From Effrenium voratum (lineage: Eukaryota; Sar; Dinophyceae; Suessiales; Symbiodiniaceae), in the NCBI GenBank assembly GCA_963377175.1, contig CAUJNA010001702.1, positions 952,501 to 1,016,500 on the forward strand: a stretch of 64,000 nucleotides of DNA, read 5' to 3'. A program made the translations under genes and the position numbers. Below are positions 20,520-32,200 of the stretch, one piece after another (position 1 is the stretch's first letter; every line of letters begins with the position of its first letter). The notes below the pieces were generated by a model, which saw only the letters and a program-made list of their open reading frames with translations, did no database searches and was not told the origin of the DNA.

Positions 20520-23500
20520 TCTCCGCATGCTGCCCGCAAAACCAGACGCTGATGGCGAAGCGCTCCGCGCGGGAGCTGCGGACTTCATGCAACGTCTGGT
20601 CGGCTCGCAGCAGAACCAGCGTGTTGGCCTCGGGTCTCCAAGCAGGACTGTATGGTTTTCGCATGGTTCTCTTTGGTTGTCCTTTCAAACCACATGAAAG
20701 GGGGGGAGACAAGCCTACTCGTAGGTTGGGCCCGCCCGTTACTGCTTTTGCTAGACCCCTCAAAAGAACGCTGCTGGGGAGACGGAATGAAAATCACGAT
20801 TTCTTCGGAGGCCAAATGAAATCCAGTCTGTTGCCTTCTCCACTCAAAATAGGATTCCCTCTACGCGTCAAACGTCAACCGGAGGAAACCTCCACGAACG
20901 TGGAACGGCGCAGGCGCTGTCCTTGACTGGCTTTCTTGCGGACAGGGTCCTGCACTTCCATGTTTATGCTTGCGGACACTTAAAGACTTATAAATATGGG
21001 GTTCACACGAGCCACGGTCCAAACACGCTACATAGAGTCCAAACCCCAAATTGACCTCAACCGTCGCCTCCGGATGGACCATGTGCCACCTGCCCTGGAC
21101 GTCTGCATCCCCGATGTCCCCCTTCTCCGGGTGGAAAATCGCAAGCTCGCCCGCGTCCTGGATTGCCAAACAATAAACGTTACTGACCATGGAGTAGTGC
21201 TCCAACCTATGGCCCAACGAATGTGGGTTCTTGCGTGGGCAGAGTTGGCCCAAAACTCGAAAGAGTTGGTCAGCGGACAGTTTTCAGTACAGACTTCAAG
21301 GCTTTTGGGGGGTTCGACGGACTTCAAGTATTCAATGATAATGCAACCCTGGTTAGACGCATTGACCGATGTCAGGGGTTCGGCAAGCGTTGCAGTAATC
21401 GTTTGCCACGTGACAATTAGGGGCAGCAATGTTGCCCCCCTCTTCTCGGTGGGTTTTGGTGGTATTTGATGAGGGTGGCACAGAACAACTGCAAACCTGA
21501 TTGCAAAAATGTCCTCCTCCCTATGGAGCACACTTGGAGTCTATTTTGCAACCTTCTTGTTTAGGGCATTGCCTTTTTCGCCTCTAATGTCCCGCCCAAT
21601 TCGCCTCCCCAAGCCCCACACCCCTACCCCCGAAAAAATCAGTCCTGGCGGTCCCAGCCCGCATTGAGGTACAAGATGGCGGTGAGTACTCGGCCGGCCA
21701 CCTGGCCATCCCCGTCCGCGTTGTCCACGTGGGCGCTGTACCCCCCATTCTCTGGGCCGTAGCCTAAGCTTGTGTCTTGTTGTTTTCGGGTTTAGGGTCA
21801 TCGACGGTCCAGTTCCTTACTAGAATGTTTTGCAGTACCCAACGCGTAACCCCCCTAGCAACTTTCACGTTCTGGATATGTTAGCCTACCTGCGCTCTTT
21901 GGCTCTTTGCGGCCATGCAGTCAAGTCGAATTCATTTTGGAGGTCCCAAAACTGAGCTCTAACCCTCCCGGAAGCACCCCCCCCCCAACCCTGCCGGTTT
22001 TGGACTCATGCTGGCTGAAACATGTTTTCGTCCCCCCCCCCCCCTGCTGGTCGGTAAAAGCAAGTTGCACCCAGTGATTCTCAAGAACAACGATAGATGT
22101 CCGGATTCCGCTGAGCAGAATAAGACGCTCATCCAATGCGCATAACATAGGTCAACAACATTCCCTGTACCTCAACCAAGCGGCCCAATTGACGACCAGT
22201 GCCCGAAAAGATCAGTTGCACAGCTCGATCCTTCCAGAATTGAGGAGAATGATTGATGTTTTCTTGATGAATCTGCGATGAATCAAGGTTGGTCAAAAGG
22301 GATTCCCGCAAGAGGTTATCCGGATTTCAATTCATAAACCTGGCCTTTGCTGCGCAAGGACTTTCAAGCATTCTGAGCGAAGCTTACTTTGGGAGAACCC
22401 GGCATACAGCCAAACGCCTACACCAAAACCAAGGGCTCAGGCTCACTCAAAGATTGTGTCACGTTTCGCTGGGTTCTGGTTGGTTCTAGTTGGGAATGAA
22501 TCTAGTCCTGTTGAAGAAAGCATGAGGACTATGCAGGTCCTTTCCCCATTTCCCTCTTGAGGGGCAGGTTCATGCAGGTATTCCCTAATTTGAGCAACAA
22601 ACAACACTGCTTCAAAGTCCTTTGGGTCCCCCCCTTGTGTGGAAAAAACTCTGGATACTCCCTGCTGCTCATGTGCACATTTCTATCAAAAGGAAGTCCC
22701 CACGCGTATGGTGCTTTTAGGAAACCCCAATAAAAATAACAAAAAAACAACCCCCACTTCTGGGGCGAGAGGGGATTCTTGAAAAAACTCATTTGAGCAC
22801 TTGTGAAACTGCGTCCCCGTTGCGTTTGTGGTGAATGCTCCCCGTGTCCAAGGTGATGTCCCATGTTTGGAAACGCAATGAGCTTGTCCCCAAGCATGGG
22901 AACCCCGAAGGTTTGTCCGATTTCCTGAGAAGGAGAAGTAGGTGCTCCCTATTTTCTGAAACTCCTTGCCGAAAATATGTTTTCTTAAGTTCGGCCCAAG
23001 CACAGGACAGCATGCCGTCGCAGCGCTCCGTAAGGCGGAGCGCCATAGTCTTCTGGAGCCTGCTGGAAGCATGGAAAGCGAGGCTACAAGGGGCTCTCTG
23101 AGTATGAAGCAAGTAGAGACCCAGGGAATCCGTGCACATCCCGTGATATGTTGTTGGTTTACTTGCGGCAATGAGAGAGCCAACCATACTTAGTGGTTGG
23201 AAGTGAATTCTCAGTGTCTCCCCTCAAAATAATTTGCGCTCATTTGCAAAAGAATGGCTGCTTGGTAGCGACTCCATATTGGGTTTCATGGCGCTTGCTT
23301 CCTTTTTACAAGTTCAACGTGTACCTTAAGGGCGCCCTGCGGGCTTGTATGAAAGGGGAAGCAATGCGAAAGCCGTCCACGGAGATTCCCCCCACGCTTC
23401 GCGGCCGTGGCAATCGGCGCCTTTGGTCCAGCTGGAAGCCCACGTCCGCCAGCGCGGAGTTCAGCAGCGCCAACGTGGGCGCCGGGCCCTTGGCGGCCTC

Positions 23501-25368
23501 CGGGCCTGTGAGGCCCTGCTCCTCCATGAAGAGCACCTCCCATCAGCGTGCGGTTAAAACGGTTGAAGGTTGGGGGCTGGGAAGGGGAATCCAAAAGGGA
23601 AACCTACTTGGTGGCAAGGAAACCAAGAAGAAACCACACGTGTATTGGGGGACCCGGAGGCCCTATTTGAGAAACACCCTACAACACAGTGAATCTTAAT
23701 TAGGATTTTTTTGGTGAACAAGAGTGTAGGTATAGATTTGTGTCCACCCGCTTTGAAGCGTTCCCTGTTTGATTCACAGCCATGTCAGCCATGATCGAAA
23801 CTAGCTACTCGCCCTAAAGTCCCGCACAATCAGAGGAAGCTTAGAAGGAACTCCCGGGGTACGGCAACTAAAGGAAAGCTAACTCTCTGAAGAACAAGCG
23901 TACACATGCGGGGATTAGAAATCTGAAAGGCGCAGCCCATTGTGGGTTTCAGTCCCTTGGGATGCTCGAATCTTGGCCGGATCGCGACGCCTGGTCGGAG
24001 CACTGAATGACCTTGTTTGAGCTTGTTGCAGCAGAGTAATCTATAAAAGGAACTGTGCATGAAGTATAGGTCAGTGACATCAAAACGACAAACAAATAAA
24101 TAGAATGAATAGATATAATAGATATATATATATATATAATTGATTTGCGCACCCCCTACTGTTGAAATTATCAATGTTTACAGACTGTACAAGTGAAAAG
24201 GTCGGCCCTGGGGAGGGGGGGGGGGGTGAGCAAATAGATAGATAGATGGACAGAGAAAGGGATGTAGAAAGAGATAGAAAAAGAATAAGGCAAAGAAACA
24301 GAGCAAAAAAGAAAAAAGGACCTGAAAGAGTTCTTATGTGTTTTGAAACTTGGTGGGCTTCGCCATCTCTCTGGTATTTCTCCGAAATGGACCGTGGGCT
24401 ACTGGCAATGCTGACCCACCCCATGTGAGGAACAAAAACTAGGGGGCCCTCAAAAAGCACTTCCCCGTTGGTGGAAGAATACATTTAGTCACACAGTCCC
24501 CAAAGTTGAAGGTTTGAGGACCATCCAGATAGGTTGCAAGATTCGAGCCAAAGGCAAATTGCCCTTGGTGATGACCGTGAACCCCCCCCCCAACAAACAA
24601 GAAGTATGTTCCCAGACTTGCCAGTTGGCCCAAGCTTGCGAGACCTTTGGTTCAAATGGAACTCTGAGCTCAAAGGGACGCGACTGGCGACGGCCTGGTC
24701 CCCCCGGTCATTGGACATCCCGGGGTCCAGGATGTGGTTCTCGATCACCGTGCTACCCCGCGACATCCGGGACTTCAAACCCTGGGCCTCCTCACGCGAT
24801 GCCAAGATTTGGCACCCCCCGTCCAGGTTTGGGACGCCGAAAGAACCAGAAAGAAATCAGCAAATTTTGGGGTCGGCCCTCAGAAACTGCTTCTATCCAA
24901 AAAAAACGGGAGGCAAGGCTGACTTGGTGCAAACCAGGGTGTCAACCCCTTTCACCAAAAGCCGATTATTGCAACGTTGAAACAAAAGGCAACAGCCAGA
25001 CCATGGTTTTGCCGCCAAGCGCGACTCTCCTGCACCGCGCGTTCCATCAACTTTCGGTGTGCGCCCAGCTCGCAGGCGACCCAGCCGTGGGTCTGCAACC
25101 GCTGCGCGATGGTGTCCAAAGCCGCATCCAAGTCCCTCAACATCCCGCCGCCCTGAAAAAGGACCTGAAGCAAGCAAGCGCATGCTCCAGATTGTGCCAG
25201 CAAGCAACTCCAACCCCACTTTTTGACCAGCCCAACTGCCAGTGTGTGACCGCAAGCTTGACATGTGCACGTATGCACCTTCCCTCTCAGACAGCTTGAG
25301 CAAGGAGAGCTCAAGTCGTCGCTTGCCTCGGCGGCTTGCCGGCGCATCCGCTGGAGCCGCTCCATGCC
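20520..25368 (-). CDS. Prolyl 4-hydroxylase-like 2OG-Fe(II) oxygenase, partial exon set
   Basis: Short minus-strand exons appear in the order expected of a P4H-type dioxygenase. 25368-about 25300 (GMERLQRMRRQAAEASDD) and 25152-about 25010 (DLDAALDTIAQRLQTHGW, GAHRKLMERAVQESR) fit the N-terminal helix region. About 24785-24680 is a candidate (STVIENHILDPGMSND). About 23541-23420 gives VLFMEEQGLTGPEAAK and LALLNSALADVGFQLDQR. About 23070-22980 gives MALRLTERCDGMLSCAW. 21157-about 21080 gives DAGELAIFHPEKGD. 20628-about 20520 gives ANTLVLLRADQTLHEV and RFAISVWF, which carries the second iron-binding His and the 2OG-binding Arg pattern. Most begin after AG|G. The exon with the H-x-D motif was not found, and exact ends are uncertain. 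Such enzymes hydroxylate proline or related residues using iron, oxygen and 2-oxoglutarate. Confidence 0.5.
24105..24320. repeat. Simple repeats (TA)n, (GATA)n and A/G-rich tract in an intron
   Basis: An AT dinucleotide run lies at about 24122-24140, a G-run at about 24216-24228, a GATA tract at about 24233-24247 and an A/G-rich stretch up to about 24320. They fall between candidate oxygenase exons, so they are probably intronic. Confidence 0.7.
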
Positions 25369-28300
25369 CTGCCAGCAAAAGGCCCCCAGACAACAAAAAA
25401 CCCGTGATTTGTGTTGTGACACCAAACGGCCGTGACACCCAAGACGTATTCATTTCAAGGCTCGGAGGTATTTGTGTGGCATCAAACAAGTGTGAAACAA
25501 CCCATTCCCACAACCCTGGCTTTAGCCACTTGAGCCCCAAAACCTGACACCTGTTGGATCTACCTGCTCGAAAAAACAAGTTTGTATTACATTGGGCCTT
25601 GACTTGCACAGGGTTTGCGGCGCTTTGGCTGTGTCTTGACTTGTCCCCCGGGCCAAACAAAGCTATGTGGACCTCCAGTTGATCATCCAACATGCGGCGA
25701 CTGTTGGTGGTCGGGTGTGGCAACCAAGGATCTATTTGGGACGGTTTGTGCAACAAAGAAGACATAAAACCAACCAGTTGGAGGTGGGTTCAACTCGGGA
25801 CAAAGAGCTATTTGGTCTATTTGGTGAAGCGATTGCTTGGTTGGGCAACCCCGAACTGAGGACTGCCAACATGCAGGTCAATTCGAACGAAACCGGGCGG
25901 CTGGAGGTTGACCAAAGCCGGACCCTAAACCCTATAGCCATGGAAGAGCCTCAACAAGCCTCAGCAGGCGGCCCATGTCTCTTTACTTGGACGGTCGCCT
26001 ATTCACCTCCAAGTGCCCGATTTGATAGCTCCCATTGGCCCTGCGATTTTATTCCGAGGGTCGGCTGCTAGGTTGAAAGGAAAAGGCCTGGATCAGCTTC
26101 TGACGTCACCTTAAACTCGTCACGTGGGGACGTAGGGATTGGACTGCCGGAGACCACATGCAGCTGGTGCCATGCTCACGAGAAATGTATCCCTGTAAGA
26201 TCCTCGTAGCCAGGGGATTTCTGGATTTGGCTATGCCCAGCTTGGACATTGGTTTGGCTTCATGCACAGCATGTTTTGCCATTGACGATTTGAAGCCCGA
26301 GCTGGTCTCTCCTATTGCAAGTATCTGGAGCGTGCCTGTCAAGCATCTCCTTCTGCCTTGTGAAAGACCCCACAGGGGCCTTCCAGCCAAAAGCAACGCC
26401 AACTTCAAGAATCAGCCTTTTTGGTGGGGTCTGCGAACCCTGCAGACCAAAAAACACCACCAAAGAAACACCAAACCCTAAAAACCCAAGAAACCCACAA
26501 CATCCCGCAGGCTAGCCCGCCTGCACGCTGGGCCTGCGCAAGGCCCAGCTGGCCGCGCTCGGCCGGAGTTGCCTCTGTGCCCAAGGGGGGCACCCGACGG
26601 GCGCGTGACTTGCCACCTTGAATCAAAAGGACGTGGCAGGGCCTGGCCCATACCAAGCTGGAAGGGCCTGGCCCATACCAAGCTGGACCCCAAACCCGCC
26701 AAAGTGTAACCCAGCTGGACAAATAGCAAAAAATACGAAACAATTCATAACCCCATGCCAGGGTTCCAAAAGATCGGAACCGTAATTTGCAAGGGTTCCA
26801 AAAGAAACGGCACAAGCCGGTCTGTTGTTCCAAACTACGGTATTTAAAAAGAACCAGATATTTTTAAACCAACCCCCTTTCGAAAGGAGGAACCTAAACC
26901 GTAGCTCTTCCAACGACACCTCCGGGAACGAAGCCCGCCTCGCCTGGGCGGCACCCAGCGCCCGGCGCGCAAAGTCTCCCGCACCGTGTCGATGACCACC
27001 ACCTCCCATCGTGTTTCTTCTCCGAAACCTCCGAAACAATGGCCCACAAGCCGAACAGAAACGAAGAAACGAAAAGGGTCGTTTGGCTTGTGGCTTGGTT
27101 TCTTGAGGGTACGAGCTTGCTTCAGCTCGCTGAGGATAAGCAACCATGATTGAAGCTGACAGTCGGGCAGGCTTTGGATGACCAAACCTGCTATTCAAAT
27201 TGGTGTGCCCTTGGTTTGAGGATACTATACATGTCTCGGGGATCCTTGATTTGGAGATGAACCCTCTACGACCCCACACCAGGAACCACTTCACATAATT
27301 GGGAGAGAAAGACACTTCGTCCGAGCGGGTGGGAGTCCGGTGCTTTCCATGTCGTGTGAAGATGGAACCACAAACGCCCCCCGAAATGTGGCATCTGGAA
27401 GGAAGGCGCAAAGCGCCGGAACCTTCTGCTGGAATTCATGTCAGGGGAATCCTTCAAGCAACCGTCTGGGGAAACACGCACAGACACACACAAACAAACA
27501 AACAAACAAACAAACAAACAAACAAACAAGCAAAGCACAGGTCCAGCTCGCTGAGGTGGAGGCCGAGCCCGTCTCCAACTGGGTCTGGACCTGGTCAGGG
27601 TGTCTCATCTGAGGCAGACTCTGGTTGATTACCCGCACATCTGACCAGCTCCAATCCCTGCATCCACCAGAGGTGCTCCTTAAACTCTTGTGTTCCCAGC
27701 TAGAGATTCACCCTAGTTTCGCATGAAGTGTCCCAAACACTTCCCGACCGCCAAAACCTTGAGCTGGCGCCTCGGCCTCGGTTTGCAGGAAGGCCGCCTT
27801 CTCCAAAAGCTCCTGAACAACCCCTCCGTCTTTTTGTACCTCCAGTTTTGATCTACTTACTATCCCAAGGGGTTGTGTTTGCGTGGTTTTGTTGGAGAAC
27901 CCCCCAAAGGAAGGGGGGGTTTTGGTAAGGGCGTTGCAAGGCCTAAACTAAAGAAAGGCAATGGTCCTTAGTTCCGGATGAACACCGACATTAGCCATTT
28001 CCCCATTGGTTCAGCACGTGCTTGGCGTCCCTCAAAAAGAAAAGCTACTAAATGGTTTCAATGCTTGAGGCTCGAGGGAACGTGCACCGTGCTGGCACCA
28101 TCAAACCCTGCTTTTTTTTGAGTGGTGTTTCAGTTGGTGCGACTGAATCCTTCGACAAAGCGCCATCCTCAGCTTCGAGCAACATGTCCTCTTGCCACGC
28201 CAGGTTTCGTCATAGATTGGCATGGGAATCGGGTAGTCCCCTCGAGCTTTGTCACAAAATGCTACCTGTTCTGTTCAGTATGTTGTGTCTTCTTCCTTGA

Positions 28301-28697
28301 AACAGCAGCCGTGCTACAATCTCCTACATCAGCTGGTGCATGATATGTTCCAAATGGCCAACATGCATCATTGAAGGAACCCTATTTCGTCAACTGAGTG
28401 GGGCCTGCAGATGGCGGACCCAGATATCTTCCTTCTTTTATCTTTATCCCAGATCTTGTAGCAGCTCAGCTGAGTTAGAACCAAAACCCCGCTGAACAGG
28501 AGGTATCCAAGGCTATGCAAGGAATCATACCCGGCGGAAAGGCAGTTGTCGCATGGGGGCAAACAGACGACCGTGGTCTTGCAAAGACCTGGCGAAATGC
28601 TGGACAACCTTGCTACAGCTTCCTCTTGGGTTGCCTTCCGCAAAAAGGGCCCGTAATCTGGAACAGTCATGCCTGGCCAAGCATGTTTGAAGCTCAC
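25369..28697. other. Host intergenic or intronic DNA, one possible exon
   Basis: No gene can be assembled here. About 27021-26967 on the minus strand could be an exon (RWEVVVIDTVRETLR, followed by GCGC|GC, a possible GC donor), perhaps a 5' exon of the oxygenase gene. A (CAAA)n microsatellite lies at about 27490-27530. Degenerate CCCTAAA-like phrases occur near 25922 and 26468. Confidence 0.3.
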
Positions 28698-28793
28698 CTT
28701 GCAGTCCTTCAATTTTGCCTTCCGGCTTTCCTGGTCATCGTACTTCAGGAACTCATCCCTAGCCTGCACGATTTGCTGCAGCTCTGAAGCCAT
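28698..28793 (-). CDS. Possible exon of an unidentified gene
   Basis: A 32-codon minus-strand stretch starts at ATG 28793 (MASELQQIVQARDEFL) and ends in GACTGCAAG directly before GTGAGC, a textbook GT splice donor. The peptide is polar and could be helical. It lies beyond the stop codon of the potassium-channel gene, so it would belong to a different gene further left. There is no family resemblance. Confidence 0.3.
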
Positions 28794-29279
28794 GTCCAAC
28801 ATGCAGAATGAATACCAAATAGCTAGCCGAGTTGGTTGAAGCGCAGGTCAACCAGTCACAAACGCCATAGGCCCCTTTTTCCGCAAGCGGATCACGCGTG
28901 AAGGCCTCTAGAAACACAAAGCATCAGGAACGCCCACCCAAGCCAGTAGCCTAGCGATCAGGCACGCCCCTGTCAAATTCGCATGGAAACACAAAAAGAG
29001 CTGCGATCACCCTCTAGAACAACCGCGAGTTCGACAAGGGCGTTGGCACACGCCTTTGAGGACTTCGACGAATCTCAAGCGCAGATTCCAGATTCCCGGC
29101 GGCTCAGCATGACCAATCGCGCAAAGCTCGTTGGTCACGCCCTCCAGTCTGGTCGTGTCGCCAAACATTCCTCTGGCCATCCTTATTGCGCCTGCGTGCG
29201 CAGGCGAGCAGAGCCTTCCGGGCGCTCAAATGCGCTCGCCGCGCTCAGCGCAAGGGGCTCGCTTGTTGCATGGATCCTC

Positions 29280-32200
29280 TCACTTGTTCTTCTTCGGGGC
29301 CAGCTCGGCACGCAGCAACTCGGCGAGTTCCTTCAGCTCATGGCGGGAGGCGGCCACCTGAGACGAGGCTAAGTTTGAAGAAGTTGAACGCCAGGAAACT
29401 CAACTATCATTACTATCGCCACCTGCCCTAATCCCTCTGTCGTTGCACAACCAACATGACCAAGATGGGCAAGCAACCAGTGATCCGCTGCCACCCCCAC
29501 TCACCCTGGAGCTGCCGCCAACATGAAACCTCATTGAAGGATTCTCAACCGGTTGCCGTGTTCCTTTCAAAAGATCTCCTGGTACGGTTCCAGGTTAAAT
29601 TGATTGAACGACCCTACCCTAAGCCAAGCCATCGCAGGGAGAAGAAAACACTGCAGTTGTCCCGGTCTTCATGATGGGTGAGGGCGAGCAAGAGCCCCTT
29701 GTGCGGTCGCCATGATTTAGGGTCAATCAGAAAAACCGATGCTTTCAGACTTACACACAGGATTACCATGCAGGATGTTTTTTGCAAATCCATACAAGCC
29801 TGCCAAGCGTCTGGCTTTGTGACGTGTTCATGTCAAACAACCAGAGTAAGCCTGCATTCTGCTTACTCGGCTCCAAGCTTCCCTCTGAACTCATGGCAAC
29901 TCGATCGTTCGATCAGCCCAGTTGGAGTTGCTCTTCGTGCTGATCTGTTCTGATGTGGTCTCTCTTTCTTCAAGTTGGTGTAGCCCCCCCCCAGTCACGA
30001 AGAACTGCGGTTTGAGCTTGCTGTTCCACGCTGGGACGCTGAAGGCAGGGTGCAAAAGAGTCCGCCTTTGATCTATCTCCTACCCCAAAGCAACACAAAT
30101 GGACCTTTGGCCGTCTCAACAAAACATGGCTCGTCTAGCTTAATCAAAGGATCTCCCAATTTCCCCGTAGTCTCGGAACGCCTGCTGTCACTACACATGC
30201 ATGGTCCAAAAGTTGAACCCCCTGTGGTTTCCAGCAAGACACCATGGAACCCTTCCCGCGGTTTTCCTCCCCACTGCCCCCGCGTGTTGTGGGACTCATG
30301 GGCCTGGCTCTTCACCTCCTGCAGCTCGGACATCAAGCTCTGCTGCGCCCCCGCCAGGCGTGCAACGTCCGCCTCCAGTCGGTGGCAGCGGCACTCCTCG
30401 GCGCGGACGTGTTTGGGCAACATCGGCAGGCCCAAAGTGGCTGGAAGAGCAAACTCTCTGATTGCCTAGTGGTGGCTTCGAGGGAAATGATCCTTCTGGC
30501 TTTGAGAACCCTGCCCTTGCAAACTCTCGTATGTAGTGTTGACAAACCCCAAGAACAAGAAGCTCATCAAGGTCGCCTCAGGAAGAAGCTCGACTCTGGC
30601 GACAAGCAGCATCAAACAGGAAACGCGACAAGACTGCCGAACGCCTTTCCCAGAAATGTGCCACTCTTTTGCCGCGGCGCAGATTGGCGGCCCCTTCTCC
30701 TTACGCGCTCAGTGGCTGTGGGAAACAGGGACGCTCTCTTTTTGTTGGTTGATTTTTCACAGGGAACCCCCCACACAGACCAAAAAAAGAGAAAAACAAC
30801 TTGGACCGGAACCCAGCGGCTGCAACTGGCTAAAAGAATGGAATGGATGACTTCCTTTTAGCCGCCCACACCCTTCACCGAAAAACAGTCGCGCACCAGC
30901 CCAAAGTCCAAAGTGCAACTTCACATCGACGCTAGCAAAACCCCAAAGCTCTGCTGGGCCTCTGCTCTTTCTCCCCAAAGACCTCCGCGAAGCCGGCAGA
31001 GATGATACCGGCCGGCAGCCCGAAGAGGAGAACGCCGCAGAAGGCAACCACCCCACCCAACATCTTGCCGAAGGGGGTGATGGGGTAGATGTCCCCGTAG
31101 CCCACGGTGGTCAGCGTGGCAGTGCCCCACCACCTGATAAGGAAAAGCACAAACCCAGGCAAACAACCAGCCAAAATTTCCGGACATAAGATGACATTGC
31201 CTTTTCCACTCCACGGAGACAAACATGGACCGGCATAAATTGAAGAGCCCAGACCACACAAACGATATGCAAAAATCCGCTTCCCATGTGTCCTTTGACA
31301 CGCTTGGAATAGAGAAGTAATCTCTTAAGCACAAACCTAAACCCTAAAAGCCCAAAACCGTAAGCACCGAAAACCCCACTATCTTGTATGTTGAACTGCG
31401 AATTTGTCCTCACCAAATGGTTGTCGCTCGTTTTAATCCCCCGCACTCCCAGAATGCGGGTAATGGTGCCGAAAAATACATAGAAGCAACCTAAAGCACA
31501 ACCTAAACCCTAAGCCTTGAAACCGGCATCAAAGCACAAACCTGAACCCTGAACACCAAAAAAAAAAACAAAGCGAAACACCTGTACATGTCCATTGCAT
31601 GTTGTTTTAGTCTTCCCATCATGTAGCACTTTTGAAAATCCGCCTCGTATTTCGAAAAGACCCTCACACGGAGAAGCAACCCCACAAGCCCATTCCTGAA
31701 GCCAAGGGCCACCAAAAGTATTCCTTCTTACAGCTCTGTTTTTGTTTTGTCTTCGCTCAACTGTTGACGTCATGGATTGTCGCCGTCAACAGCCGAAAGT
31801 CAGCACTCGTTTGTCTTGACACAGGTCTCATTACCTTGGTTCTTGTTGTGGCCCTGTTTGAAGAACGGACAGAGCTTAAATGCGCTGCGAACAAGCAGCA
31901 TGGATGCCAGGAAGCTGTCGAACTTGGGGTTCTCAAGCTCCACATAGTACCTGACAATTTGAATCCTAACCCAAGTGAGATATAGAACCCATGGGCTCGG
32001 CTTCCCTTTCATTTCCGTTTAAAACAAACCCAAACAGGGTTGCCTCAAAAAAGACAGGCCCATGTAGACCATCACTTCATTGCTGCCGTGAGGCTGTTCC
32101 ATTGCTTTGTTGGGGGAAGGTGCCTGGTTGCCAACTTTGCCTGGCAGCTTTGTATTGTTCACGAACGTTCATCAATCACCTTTCAGCACACTCACACTGT

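Noticed and set aside
31320..31550. CCCTAAA-like phrases, possible interstitial telomere repeats
   Set aside because: The units are single, degenerate and spaced irregularly; no tandem array exists.
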